IMG/VR virus record: IMGVR_UViG_3300043823_000202
Span: 1-22,357 of that record
Length of the DNA stretch: 22,357 nt
Reading direction: 5' to 3' (one strand)
Origin: a virus
The position numbers and the translations under genes were made by a program. The notes under the pieces were generated by a model. It saw only the letters and a program-made list of their open reading frames with translations, had not been told where the DNA came from and made no database searches. The first letter of the stretch is position 1, and each line of letters begins with the position of its first letter. Below are positions 10,156 through 18,863 of this stretch, piece by piece.

Positions 10156-10601
10156 TTTGCTAAATCAGATAAAAATAATGCTGCTTCGGCTTGCCTTCTT
10201 TTTAAAAGACCAGCCATAACGTGACCGCCTGCTTTATCCCACTTTAAAAATTCCTCAGCTGCGCCTTCGTGATCGCCTTCGTTGACCTTCTTGAGCAGGG
10301 TTGAATTGTCCAAGTTGCGACATCCGCAATTAAAAGCAAAGTCAACCAGTGCGTCAAATTCGTCCTGTGTGACTTCAATTTTAAGTTTAGCGTTCACGTT
10401 ATCAACCGCTTTTTGCACGTCCTCTAAGAGCAGTTTTTCAGCATATTCTTGGGTAATGACAAGCGTTTCAAATACGTCTTTTCCTGTGTGGCCATAACCA
10501 ATCGTCCAAGGATCACCACCAGTACCAGGATCAGGGTAAGCCTCAAGCCTGCATCCTTCAAAGCGTTCAGTTAATTTGAGACCGTCTTTTGAGTATTCCA
10601 T
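10152..10601 (-). CDS. GH24 endolysin (T4-type lysozyme)
   Basis: A 149-residue muramidase that cuts the glycan strands of peptidoglycan at lysis. The catalytic triad is visible: E15 in RFEGCRLEAYPD, D24, and T33 in DPWTIGYGHTG, with spacing of 9 between Glu and Asp as in T4 lysozyme. The C-terminal half has NCGCRNLDNSTLLKKVN and the usual GLLKRRQAEAALF. No signal peptide or SAR helix is seen, so it should depend on a holin for release. I prefer the ATG at 10601, which overlaps the Rz stop as TGATG; a GTG one codon upstream is possible. It is last-but-one in the lysis block, after Rz/Rz1, unlike lambda. Confidence 0.92.
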   Translation of the reverse strand: MEYSKDGLKLTERFEGCRLEAYPDPGTGGDPWTIGYGHTGKDVFETLVITQEYAEKLLLEDVQKAVDNVNAKLKIEVTQDEFDALVDFAFNCGCRNLDNSTLLKKVNEGDHEGAAEEFLKWDKAGGHVMAGLLKRRQAEAALFLSDLAK

Positions 10602-11026
10602 CACTTTATCTCACTTTGTTGTTTGATCCAATCCTGCAAACTAACTAATTGCTGGGTTGTTTGGGCACAATCTGCAATAGTGACTTCGTAGGAGGGTCTT
10701 GCATCAAGTTTGAGGGAGGGAGTGGAAACGCTGGGCATTGTACTGGCACTGGTACGGGCTTGACTGACGAGCAGCCCACCATAATATTGATGCAACTGAG
10801 CAATCCTAGACTCATAATTGCTCGATACAGTCTTAGTGATCTGTTGTTGTTCAGTCTTAATTTGCTCATTTTTAACCTCTTGAAGTTTGCCCTCATTGCT
10901 GACTTTATCCTGAAAAGATGAATATTCTGACTGTAGCGACTTGTACTCTAAATGCTCAAAGTACCATCCTCCAGCTGCTGAAACAATGGACACGATTAAA
11001 ACAAAAACCAGTTTAATGTAAATCAT
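10601..11026 (-). CDS. Rz: Rz-like inner-membrane spanin subunit
   Basis: A 141-residue i-spanin. A single membrane helix (about 4-22: IKLVFVLIVSIVSAAGGWYF) is followed by a periplasmic coiled coil (about 25-80, rich in Gln, Glu and Lys) and a tail with one Cys at about 120. With Rz1 it fuses the inner and outer membranes in the last lysis step. I place the start at 11026, where ATG overlaps the holin stop as ATGA. The frame continues 41 codons upstream but that region is the holin gene in another frame. No Shine-Dalgarno is seen, so it depends on coupling to the holin gene. Rz1 lies entirely inside it. Confidence 0.88.
   Translation of the reverse strand: MIYIKLVFVLIVSIVSAAGGWYFEHLEYKSLQSEYSSFQDKVSNEGKLQEVKNEQIKTEQQQITKTVSSNYESRIAQLHQYYGGLLVSQARTSASTMPSVSTPSLKLDARPSYEVTIADCAQTTQQLVSLQDWIKQQSEIK
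10645..10869 (-). CDS. Rz1: Rz1-like outer-membrane spanin lipoprotein, nested in Rz
   Basis: A 74-residue lipoprotein encoded in a different frame wholly within Rz. From the ATG at 10869 a basic start (MSKLRLNNNRSLRLYR) leads to a hydrophobic stretch ending in the lipobox M-V-G-C (Cys 33; L-L-S-C at Cys 26 is an alternative). A short proline-rich mature chain follows (VKPVPVPVQCPAFPLPP), as in lambda Rz1. AGAGG lies 6 bases before this ATG, which decides it over an ATG nine codons upstream. A mature Cys near residue 45 could form a dimer disulfide. It completes the spanin pair. Confidence 0.88.
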   Translation of the reverse strand: MSKLRLNNNRSLRLYRAIMSLGLLSCINIMVGCSSVKPVPVPVQCPAFPLPPSNLMQDPPTKSLLQIVPKQPSN

Positions 11027-11349
11027 TTTGTTGGAGGAGTTGTCATTGCCGTCATTTTTTCTTGTGACCGTCCAAATGAAGTTATTCCAAGAACCGCACC
11101 CATCGCCAAGTGAAAGAATCCAGCGCCTTGCAAGGTAAGTGGACTCCACTGATCATCAACCTTACCCTTACCGTAAACCTGGATCAATGACCAAAACATG
11201 GGAAAAATAATAAAATCGCAAATACAAACCGCCATATACATCCACCCCATCATTGGACGCCACCTTGCGTTCACCCATGATGAATCATCTGTCACCAAAG
11301 ATGAATCGGTTACTTGGTCTGAAGTTTGGTTTATGCCTATCATGGACAA
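11023..11349 (-). CDS. holin
   Basis: A 108-residue membrane protein resembling the three-TM holin family linked to phage and GTA release. After a polar N-terminus (about 1-28) comes RWRPMMGWMYMAVCICDFII (about 29-48), the family's recognisable motif, then a helix to about 57 (FPMFWSLIQV). A loop with DDQWSPLTLQGAG follows, then a second hydrophobic segment (FFHLAMGAVLGITSFG) and a basic tail. It would form inner-membrane holes that free the cytoplasmic endolysin at a set time. It is coupled to Rz by an ATGA overlap. Confidence 0.85.
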   Translation of the reverse strand: MSMIGINQTSDQVTDSSLVTDDSSWVNARWRPMMGWMYMAVCICDFIIFPMFWSLIQVYGKGKVDDQWSPLTLQGAGFFHLAMGAVLGITSFGRSQEKMTAMTTPPTK

Positions 11350-11353
11350 TAAT

Positions 11354-11530
11354 TTATTTACTCATTGAAAAACCATGCCCAGCCAACCAAAGATAAACTA
11401 GGCCTACAAACGCAGCAGAAAGTAAACCAGTAAAAGTCCATTTGCCAAAAGCAGCAAACTGATCATTTAGCCATTCTTTCAGAGCTTCTTTTACTGCGTC
11501 TTTTGTGATGTTTGGGTCTAAATTTGACAT
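11354..11530 (-). CDS. small membrane protein, putative second holin or antiholin
   Basis: A 58-residue protein with an amphipathic N-terminal helix (ITKDAVKEALKEWLNDQF) and one membrane helix (about 31-50: WTFTGLLSAAFVGLVYLWLA). The start at 11530 avoids overlap with the tailspike gene and gives MSNLDPNITK; an ATG 24 codons upstream would read through the tailspike 3' end and is unlikely. Position directly before the holin, at the start of the lysis block, suggests a role in lysis timing, but the family is not established by the sequence. Confidence 0.65.
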   Translation of the reverse strand: MSNLDPNITKDAVKEALKEWLNDQFAAFGKWTFTGLLSAAFVGLVYLWLAGHGFSMSK

Positions 11531-11544
11531 AATTAAATACCGAT

Positions 11545-13218
11545 TTAAGATGAAATTGATCCAAATGACTTCCAAGTTCCAGAAGTCCCAGCAGATGTAC
11601 AAACCCAGCCTATATTACCTCCTGCTGTTGGAGAAGTATTATTAACAACATCACCAACTGCCCAATAGTATGATGAAGGAATAGCTGATGCTGAAATTGT
11701 TATATTATTGGTAACACCATCACAATTTAATCTACTGTAATTGTAATATTGGGTACCTCCATAACCTTTTCTTTGACCAGCAGAATAATTTCCGTTTATA
11801 TAAGTACCTGACACATTATTAAATTGTGCAGTTATTCCATCGCCAACATAAATTCCAAAAGACCCATAAGCAGAAAGCCCAATCACAGTATTGTTTGACA
11901 CAATTGCATTTGATGCTTGAATACCAAAATTTCTAACTGAAGAATTAGATGTGGCAATGTTATAAATAAAATTACCAATAATTGTTGATGGATCAGCACT
12001 ATAAACACCACATCCTGCAACATCTTTTATGTAATTATTTGAAATTTCAATTTGTGTTGCAGTTGTTGGACTACTGTTATAAACAAAAATACCATCTCCT
12101 TGATAGTTTGTATTTGAATATACAGTACCTTGTATTCTGTTACTGACAATTAAAGCTCTTAAAGTTACACCATTTGTCCAAATACCTGAACAATATGCGC
12201 CTTCTATAGAATTTGCATCAATAATTGCTGATTGAGCACCATTAATTAAAATACCAACACCATTGTTTGACGACCCTGCTCGAAAAATATTATTGGAAAT
12301 AATTACATCTACTGCATTTTTTGCCATTACACCATTGCCCATGCAATTTTCTACAATATTAGCGTTAATAATTCCACCATCTAAATTAGTAGAGCCATTG
12401 GCTTCGCAAGATATTCCATCACCATTATTAAGATTAGAAATAATGTTTGCATCAACAACTAAATCTCTAACAATTTGATTCCAGTCAACAAACACCATGC
12501 CATGCCAACTTAATCCAGTTGACAAATGGTCAGTTCGATTGTTTGATACGATGACGTTTTGTGTTCCAGACAATTCAATAGGCGCACCAGTTGCCAATGC
12601 AACATCTGAAAAAAATGTTTCAAATCTATTATTAATAATAGTTGCTTTACTTCCGTTGTAGCTTCGGATTCCATCACCAGCAAAATTTAATAAATAACAA
12701 TCTTGTACTAAATAACCAGTAAATTGAATATTTGACCAATATAAAGGATTACTAGGTGAATCAGTTGTACCCCAAGCGCCAAACACAAATATTGCGCCTT
12801 GCATATTTGCATCTGGAATTGATTGTCCTGAAATTCCAGAATTTTGACCATTAATTGTTAATCCATAAATAGAAACATTTTTTGTGGCAGTAGGTGTACT
12901 AGGTGTTGTAATAGTTGATCCACTATAAGATACAAATGCACCTGCTTGACCACCAGCAGCAGCTAACCAAGGGCCTAGTAAAATCGTAGCGCCATATCCC
13001 ATGATGGTCACATTGTTAGCAAATCGTACTGTTGCATTTAAATAATATGTTCCTTGAGGAACAATAACCACACCTCCATTAGTATTTGCGCCTGCAGCAT
13101 TTATTGCAGCTTGGAATGCAGCACTGCAATCTGTTGCTCCATCTGGTATTGCTCCATAATCCAAAATACTATATGGACTTCCTTGAATCATTGAATAAGA
13201 AACTTTGGTAAGAGACAT
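11545..13218 (-). CDS. tailspike with pectate-lyase-like beta-helix
   Basis: A 557-residue tailspike. Near the N-terminus is the pectate_lyase_3 signature YGAIPDGATDCSAAFQAAIN (about 21-40) followed by GGVVIVPQGTYYL. A right-handed beta-helix follows, with many V-x-x-N-x-I/F-type coils (for example VIISNNIFRAG, QIEISNNYIKDV). The C-terminus, GWVCTSAGTSGTWKSFG, is common at the end of such spikes. It probably binds or cleaves a surface polysaccharide of the host and is trimeric. AGGATT lies before the ATG. A/T-rich compared with the large fibre gene, as expected for a swapped host-range gene. Catalytic residues cannot be picked out. Confidence 0.88.
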   Translation of the reverse strand: MSLTKVSYSMIQGSPYSILDYGAIPDGATDCSAAFQAAINAAGANTNGGVVIVPQGTYYLNATVRFANNVTIMGYGATILLGPWLAAAGGQAGAFVSYSGSTITTPSTPTATKNVSIYGLTINGQNSGISGQSIPDANMQGAIFVFGAWGTTDSPSNPLYWSNIQFTGYLVQDCYLLNFAGDGIRSYNGSKATIINNRFETFFSDVALATGAPIELSGTQNVIVSNNRTDHLSTGLSWHGMVFVDWNQIVRDLVVDANIISNLNNGDGISCEANGSTNLDGGIINANIVENCMGNGVMAKNAVDVIISNNIFRAGSSNNGVGILINGAQSAIIDANSIEGAYCSGIWTNGVTLRALIVSNRIQGTVYSNTNYQGDGIFVYNSSPTTATQIEISNNYIKDVAGCGVYSADPSTIIGNFIYNIATSNSSVRNFGIQASNAIVSNNTVIGLSAYGSFGIYVGDGITAQFNNVSGTYINGNYSAGQRKGYGGTQYYNYSRLNCDGVTNNITISASAIPSSYYWAVGDVVNNTSPTAGGNIGWVCTSAGTSGTWKSFGSISS

Positions 13219-13228
13219 TTTTTAATCC

Positions 13229-13870
13229 TTAAACAGAATAAAAGCCTGAAATTTGAATTGCGCCTGAAGCATTGTAAGTGACTTGTCCAGGAGTAACAGT
13301 AGTACCTCCAGTTGGACAATTTTCTAAAATAATAGTCGTACTGTTATTATTAACGTATGCACTTAAAAAAGTTCCTGAATTAAATGTAAGAGCATAAAAA
13401 CTGCCTACAGATAAAGATGGATAAGTATTAGAATTTGCGCTTGTAAATGGCAAATTCCCAAAAGTTAAATATCCCGAACCTGTACCACTTACCCAATACA
13501 AATAAATTTCAATATAAACAACACGACCAATTTTTGTATATCGACCATAACGAGAATTGTATGTAACAGTTCCTGCTGTAGATGTACCTACTACAGTTGG
13601 CTGAAACGTGCCTTCTTCATACCAATTCAGCAATTGGCTGGTCATACCTGAAGCAGGAGTGTTGGCACTAAAGTTGTATCCTGTAGCAGCAGTTCCTTGA
13701 GTAACTCCACCAGTGCTTAAAGATAAACTTGCTGCACTTACTGCTCGACCAGCAGTTAAATTTGCAACTGATACTTGTTCAGTTGTTCCACTTTGAACAA
13801 TTGGTAAAACCTCAGTCCCAGCAAGAGGAGTTGTCGCTGAAGTTAATCCTGATATTCTTGAGTTAGACAT
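13229..13870 (-). CDS. tail fibre protein with C-terminal receptor-binding-like domain
   Basis: A 213-residue structural protein. The N-terminus (SRISGLTSATTPLAGTEVLP, then IVQSGTTEQVSVANLTAGR) is a repeat common in phage fibres. A Gly/Ser/Thr-rich shaft follows. From about residue 83, LLNWYEEGTFQPTVVG leads into a beta-sandwich domain with YTKIGRVVYIEIYLYW and GYLTFGNLPFTS, widely found at the tips of phage tail fibres and likely a carbohydrate- or receptor-binding head. It probably attaches next to the tailspike. Confidence 0.82.
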   Translation of the reverse strand: MSNSRISGLTSATTPLAGTEVLPIVQSGTTEQVSVANLTAGRAVSAASLSLSTGGVTQGTAATGYNFSANTPASGMTSQLLNWYEEGTFQPTVVGTSTAGTVTYNSRYGRYTKIGRVVYIEIYLYWVSGTGSGYLTFGNLPFTSANSNTYPSLSVGSFYALTFNSGTFLSAYVNNNSTTIILENCPTGGTTVTPGQVTYNASGAIQISGFYSV

Positions 13871-13872
13871 TT

Positions 13873-14346
13873 TTAGTACCTAATTGAAATAACAGAATTA
13901 ATAGGCGCTGGACTTGTAAGAGTTAATGTACTTCCACTTAAAGTGTAATTTGTTGTTGGAATTTGTAAAACACCATTAATACTTACAAAAACACTATTAA
14001 TATTTGATGGATTTATTGATAATGTGTAACTGACTGTACTTCCATCAGAAGTGAAATTACTTGAATTGTAAAAAACTGATGGTGAATCTACTTGTACATC
14101 CCAAATCAAATTACCGTTAACATCTTTAACTTGCTGACGATAAGAACCAGTTCCGTAAGCAATACATTGACCATTGGCATCTAAAACAATTGGGTTAGTA
14201 TTTAAATTAACTCCAGCATCATCTTGGTATGTATTTTTAAACGTAGTCGTATTTGGAATGTAATAATAAACAAATCCTCCTGCCAATGGTTGACCATTAG
14301 AGTTTATGAATTGTTGTTTGCCATTGGGGAGAATACCGTATGTCAT
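13873..14346 (-). CDS. tail fibre/spike anchor protein
   Basis: A 157-residue protein. Residues about 10-90 form a small beta-domain with GQPLAGGFVYYYIPNTTTF, NPIVLDANGQC and YRQQVKDVNGNLIWD, the pattern of the head-binding or N-terminal anchor domain of podovirus tailspikes, here on its own polypeptide. The C-terminal part (SDGSTVSYTLSINPSNINSV, ending SVISIRY) looks like a beta-strand repeat. It probably connects the downstream spike or fibre to the tail. Confidence in an anchoring role is moderate. Confidence 0.78.
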   Translation of the reverse strand: MTYGILPNGKQQFINSNGQPLAGGFVYYYIPNTTTFKNTYQDDAGVNLNTNPIVLDANGQCIAYGTGSYRQQVKDVNGNLIWDVQVDSPSVFYNSSNFTSDGSTVSYTLSINPSNINSVFVSINGVLQIPTTNYTLSGSTLTLTSPAPINSVISIRY

Positions 14347-14355
14347 ATCAATCCT

Positions 14356-16479
14356 TTATTGTTGTTTCATTGCAGTATTTAACATCAACATATTTAAGAG
14401 ATTATTTTGCTCTCTTGTTGTTTTAGGAATTGTCCCTGCAAGTTTTCCTAAACCATATGCTGCTGCTCCAACTGCTCTAGGGCTTTGAAAAGGCAATGTC
14501 GCAGCCTCAAGAACTGCTGTTGGGTCTTGAATCAATGCACCTTTTGCAACTCCTAGTAAATTTAATATTCCTGCTCCGCCCGCCAATCCTCTTGGAGTTA
14601 AAGAACTCATTGCTTGACCAGCTAAAGCAGGCATTATTGCTTTACCACCTTCAGATTCTAATTGTTGAACAAGATCAAGTCTATGCCCATAATTAGTATT
14701 AACATTATTTCTCATTACAGATTGAAGTTTTCTGAGTTGAGTATCAACTGATGCTTTATTATTTAAACTTAAAGCGCTTTTGATTTCATTTATAGCTTCA
14801 GAACCTTCATGATAATTTTTCATAACTTCTGAATAAGTAGGAGCTTGTTTGCTAATATCTTCTTTTACTGCGTTATACACTTTATTAACAACTGCTCTAC
14901 TTTGTTTTTCCTCAAAAGGTATTTTTTCTGTAATGTTATATATTTTTTGTTTTAAGGCATCAAATCCTTCAGGAGTATGAAAATCAGTAGGATTAAGTTT
15001 TTTCCAATCTGTTACTGCATTTTTAATTTTAGATAAAGTATCAGCAGCTGCTTCATTAAGAGTTTGCCCTTTAAAACTTGTTAAAGGTTCAGCATCCTGA
15101 ATTGCTTTATCTATGTTATTAAAATTCAATACTGTTTTATCATTTTTAGTATCAATCATGCCTGTTTTATAAGCATTTGATAATTTAGATTGCATTGTTT
15201 TAAGATTAGACAAAGCAGAATCTAAAACTTCTGTTTTATCAACTTTTCCAGTTAAATTTTCCCAAAATTCTGGTATTTTATTAACACCAGATAAATATGC
15301 TTGTTTAATTGCTTCTGAACCGACACCAGTAGGCCAATTAAGCATTTCAGCAATTAAATTACCACCCTTTTCAGCTGCTTTAGATAATCCAGTTGAAACA
15401 ATAGGAGCAGCAGAACCAGCTATTGCTCCAAGTCCAATTTGTTCTGCTTTTTGAGGTAAATATTCATTTTGATTTGTAACTGGTTGAGATGCACCATATC
15501 CTGCACCAACCGCTGCGCCTCCAGTAGCTTTTCCTAATAAACTTGCCAATCCAATTAATTTTGGATTTTGACTAAATTGAGCTGCTAATTCAGAACCTTT
15601 AGCGCCTAAAGATTCCATTAATCCACCACCACCTGTCATTAAAGCTGGAATAACTTGACCAATTCCTGCTCCTGCAATTGAAGCTAAATTTGTTGGAGTA
15701 TTTTGTTGGTAAACATTTTCCCAATTGGCAATTTGTTGATTTTTATTTTGAGTTTGAGTATTTAAATTTTGTGCAATATCTGTATTAGGACTTATTTTTT
15801 GCACCAATTCATTTAATAAATTTTGTTTTGTTTGAGACAATCCAATCATGGGAGATGCAATATTATGACCAATAGCATTAATTAAATCCATTGGATTACC
15901 AACAAAACCATTTGATTCTGCTTTTATTTCAGGAGTTGAAACATTAGATTTGATATTTTCATTTTGTTTAGGCAAAAATGAATTAATAATATCTTCATCT
16001 GAAGTGCTATTTTTTAATTCAACATTTGAAAAATTTGATAACGGAGTATTTGAAACTTTATTATCTGAATGTAAAAAAGAAGATAATATTTGATCTTCCT
16101 CATTACCATGAGGTTGATTTAAATTAGCAAATACTTTTGCAACATGAGCTTCTGTTTTTGGGCCCCAATTGGATTTATCAGTTCCTCCATGATAAGCTCT
16201 AATAGCATCTTGAGGATTTCCATATCTATCTAAATTTTCTGCTAATAATTTAGCAATTGCTGGAATAGATTCATTTGGATCTTTTGGATTTTTTAATTTA
16301 AGACTAATTGCAGTTGAAGGAATAAATTGTCCTAATCCTTCCGCTTTGCCTTGTTTAGTTTCTTCACCAACTGCATTAGTGTTTCCACTAGATTCAGTTT
16401 TAATTACTGCTTTTATTAAAGCAGGATCAACATTATTATTTTTTGCAGCTAATTCAATTAAATCAGAATAATCATTCAT
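14356..16479 (-). CDS. DNA ejection protein with N-terminal lytic transglycosylase domain (gp16-like)
   Basis: A 707-residue internal virion protein. The N-terminus is an SLT transglycosylase domain: VIKTESSGN with the catalytic Glu at 29, GLGQF at 48-52 (the GLMQ motif) and AYHGG at 95-99 in place of AYNAG. A polar Asn-rich linker and glycine-rich hydrophobic stretches follow (about 265-350, IAGAGIGQVIPALMTGGGG, GGAAVGAGYGAS). These could enter membranes during infection. In podoviruses such proteins are ejected first, locally cut the wall and help form a DNA channel. It is last in the P22-like order gp7-gp20-gp16. A/T-rich. Confidence 0.85.
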   Translation of the reverse strand: MNDYSDLIELAAKNNNVDPALIKAVIKTESSGNTNAVGEETKQGKAEGLGQFIPSTAISLKLKNPKDPNESIPAIAKLLAENLDRYGNPQDAIRAYHGGTDKSNWGPKTEAHVAKVFANLNQPHGNEEDQILSSFLHSDNKVSNTPLSNFSNVELKNSTSDEDIINSFLPKQNENIKSNVSTPEIKAESNGFVGNPMDLINAIGHNIASPMIGLSQTKQNLLNELVQKISPNTDIAQNLNTQTQNKNQQIANWENVYQQNTPTNLASIAGAGIGQVIPALMTGGGGLMESLGAKGSELAAQFSQNPKLIGLASLLGKATGGAAVGAGYGASQPVTNQNEYLPQKAEQIGLGAIAGSAAPIVSTGLSKAAEKGGNLIAEMLNWPTGVGSEAIKQAYLSGVNKIPEFWENLTGKVDKTEVLDSALSNLKTMQSKLSNAYKTGMIDTKNDKTVLNFNNIDKAIQDAEPLTSFKGQTLNEAAADTLSKIKNAVTDWKKLNPTDFHTPEGFDALKQKIYNITEKIPFEEKQSRAVVNKVYNAVKEDISKQAPTYSEVMKNYHEGSEAINEIKSALSLNNKASVDTQLRKLQSVMRNNVNTNYGHRLDLVQQLESEGGKAIMPALAGQAMSSLTPRGLAGGAGILNLLGVAKGALIQDPTAVLEAATLPFQSPRAVGAAAYGLGKLAGTIPKTTREQNNLLNMLMLNTAMKQQ

Positions 16480-16480
16480 A

Positions 16481-18049
16481 TTATTCTCCAGCTTTAATTA
16501 AACCTGATTGAACCATTTCAGCAAGATTTTTCTTAAATTGTTGATATTTAGGAGAATCATTTAATGATTTATCTTTTTCTTTTAGCCTAGACAAAAATTC
16601 AGTTCTTTGTTCTGGTTTCATTGCACTAAAAACAAATGGTTCAACAGATAACTTATCATTGAAATTAGATTCCCATTGAGGAAATTTATCTGCTGTAATA
16701 CCTGAATTTTGAAACGCTTTATTTTTGGCAGCAAGAATTTTTTCAATTGCTTTTGTCTTTGTAATAATATCTTGATTTGCCATTTTTGAAATATCAGGAT
16801 TTGCATTTCCAGTTATAGAAGCATTTAAACGACTATCTGTTCCTGTGCCCATAGTAGAAGATTGCATATTTGCATAATTAGTCAAAATTTTCTTTAATTC
16901 ATCATATGATGCAACTTCTTTATCGGCTCCAATTTGTTTAGCAACATCTGGAGAAAGTGCTCCCATTGCTGATTTAACTTTGTTTCTCCAATCAGTGCCA
17001 GGCCCTGTTTGTACATTTGGATTAGCCAACAAATCTTGAGCTTGATTTAGCCAACTTAATCTTACTGGGACATCTCCTGCACGTTTACTTAAATCACTTA
17101 CTTGATTAGCTGCATTTGTTCCAGCAGTTGTCATTGCAGCAGATTGACTTGGTGAAATTCCTGTTACAACTCCACCAAGTTCACCTATTTGTCCTTGTCC
17201 AGTTTGTTGTCCAGTATAGCGTCCTGTGTATCCTTGATTTCCTGTTGTATTTTCTTGATTTCCTGTTGTGCTTTGTTTGCTATTGATAGCATTAAGAAAC
17301 TTTTCAGTTGTTGTTGTTATTGTTTTACCTTCAGCATCTTTATATTCAACTGGACGAGCCAAATCAGCAGGAGTCAATGTATTTGTAATGCTTCCTACAA
17401 TTGTTGCTTTTCCTGTTTTCTTATCAATGTTTAAAATATTAGTTGCACCACCTGAACTTATAGCCATCACTTGTGGAATTAATAATTCCAATTGTTTATC
17501 ATTAGACAATGTTTGAGCATAATGATGATTTAAAAATTCAGGCATTTTTTCATTAGTTTCTGGCAAATCAAGCATATGTAATTTAGCTTGATCAAGAGTA
17601 AAAACTTTATTAGCAACTAATCTGCCCATTTCAGTTGCATAATCATCTTTGGTTACTTTTTCGCCTTTATTGACTCGATCAATTAAACCACCAAGCATTT
17701 GATTTGCTTGAGTATTTTGATTTGTTACATTTTGTATTTGAGAATTTAACGCTTGATTTTTAGCGTTTTCCATTTGATAAACCTGATTCATTATTGTTGG
17801 CAAGTTATAAGCCGATGCAGGATTATTTGATAATGCTTGTATTAATCCAGGCAAATTCAAATTACCTTGTTGATCAATATTGCCTTGAATAGCAGAAGAT
17901 GCAGCTTGATTTGCTTGCATTTGTTGTTGAGATTGTTGAATTGCAAGTTTGTTTTTTTGCAAATTCATCAAAGTGTTAGCAGTATCTGCAATGCCTGCAA
18001 AATTAGGCAATGTTTGCTTTGTAGGTATGATTGAAACGTCTAATGGCAT
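16481..18049 (-). CDS. DNA ejection protein (gp20-like)
   Basis: A 522-residue internal virion protein by position and composition. The N-terminus (VSIIPTKQTLPNFAGIADTA) is followed by a long Gln/Asn-rich coiled-coil region (about 30-130), a central part with QGYTGRYTGQQTGQ, and a helical C-terminus with SWLNQAQDLLANPNVQTGPG and MGTGTDSRLNASI. That region resembles the C-terminal parts of ejection proteins in many podoviruses. It corresponds by order to P22 gp20 (471 residues). One base separates its stop from the gp16-like start. Function is assigned by synteny rather than by a catalytic motif. Confidence 0.78.
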   Translation of the reverse strand: MPLDVSIIPTKQTLPNFAGIADTANTLMNLQKNKLAIQQSQQQMQANQAASSAIQGNIDQQGNLNLPGLIQALSNNPASAYNLPTIMNQVYQMENAKNQALNSQIQNVTNQNTQANQMLGGLIDRVNKGEKVTKDDYATEMGRLVANKVFTLDQAKLHMLDLPETNEKMPEFLNHHYAQTLSNDKQLELLIPQVMAISSGGATNILNIDKKTGKATIVGSITNTLTPADLARPVEYKDAEGKTITTTTEKFLNAINSKQSTTGNQENTTGNQGYTGRYTGQQTGQGQIGELGGVVTGISPSQSAAMTTAGTNAANQVSDLSKRAGDVPVRLSWLNQAQDLLANPNVQTGPGTDWRNKVKSAMGALSPDVAKQIGADKEVASYDELKKILTNYANMQSSTMGTGTDSRLNASITGNANPDISKMANQDIITKTKAIEKILAAKNKAFQNSGITADKFPQWESNFNDKLSVEPFVFSAMKPEQRTEFLSRLKEKDKSLNDSPKYQQFKKNLAEMVQSGLIKAGE

Positions 18050-18059
18050 GATTGTGTCC

Positions 18060-18863
18060 TTATCCTGGAGCGAAAGCAGCTAAAGCAGATGAACCACCAG
18101 CTGCTGCGCCACCACCTTGAAGTTGTTGCAATGCTGCTGCCAGTTGTCCAGCCTGTCCACCAGATGCTAATGAATAAATGCCTGCTGCACCTGTGCCAAG
18201 ACCTAACAATGAACTGAGAGCATTTGAAGTCACATTACCTTGAGCAATCTGACCCGCTGCCGTTGCGCTTGCACCTGAAGTTAAATTGCTACCCACCGCA
18301 GTTGCAGTGTTCATTCCCGCCTGACCAACTCCAGCAGCTGCGTTCTGACCCAAATTCAGCAAATTAGATAACTGACTTGCATTGGTCTGATAAGTTTGCA
18401 GTGCATTTTGATATTGTTGGTTATAGGTACTTTGAGCAAGTCCAGTTGCATAGTTAGCCAATGCCTTAGCCTGTGCGCCTGAAGCGTTTTGACCAGTAGC
18501 CGACGCTGCGTTATTAACCGCATTTAACCCTTGTTGGAGGGTAAATTGATAACCTGGTGTTTGGGCTAAATTGGATGGATTAAACTGAAAACCCTGACCT
18601 GATACACCTGTCAACTGTCCATTTGACCCATATTGACCTTGATAACCCAAAGAACTGAGTAACTGAGGCAAAACTGACGTACCAATCGCCATGTACGGGG
18701 AAAGATTAGCCTGAGTCGTGTTAAACGCTTGTTGTTGAAGTTGAGCAGCGTAATTAGCAGCATTAGCTTCGGTTTGAGCAGCTGCTTGAGATGCTTGGGC
18801 TTGTTGATTTGCGCCTGTTAAACTTCCAAGCACACTACCAATTGCATTTGTAATAAAAGACAT
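18060..18863 (-). CDS. DNA transfer/ejection protein (gp7-like)
   Basis: A 267-residue Ala/Gln/Gly-rich protein of a type widespread in podoviruses. The N-terminal hydrophobic stretch (ITNAIGSVLGSLTGA) is followed by an Ala/Gln coiled coil (about 20-50), the recognisable TPGYQFTLQQGLNAVNNAAS (about 101-120) with SGAQAKALANYATGLAQSTY (about 127-146), and a glycine-rich tail. This matches the DNA-injection or gp7-like group. Being first in the trio, it would be packed in the virion and delivered into the envelope at infection. It is visibly richer in G/C than the two ejection genes after it. Its start overlaps the gp14-like stop by one base. Confidence 0.83.
   Translation of the reverse strand: MSFITNAIGSVLGSLTGANQQAQASQAAAQTEANAANYAAQLQQQAFNTTQANLSPYMAIGTSVLPQLLSSLGYQGQYGSNGQLTGVSGQGFQFNPSNLAQTPGYQFTLQQGLNAVNNAASATGQNASGAQAKALANYATGLAQSTYNQQYQNALQTYQTNASQLSNLLNLGQNAAAGVGQAGMNTATAVGSNLTSGASATAAGQIAQGNVTSNALSSLLGLGTGAAGIYSLASGGQAGQLAAALQQLQGGGAAAGGSSALAAFAPG

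Noticed and set aside
10649-10921. 90-codon plus-strand frame across Rz/Rz1
   Set aside because: Antisense to two well-supported overlapping genes; no translation signals of its own.
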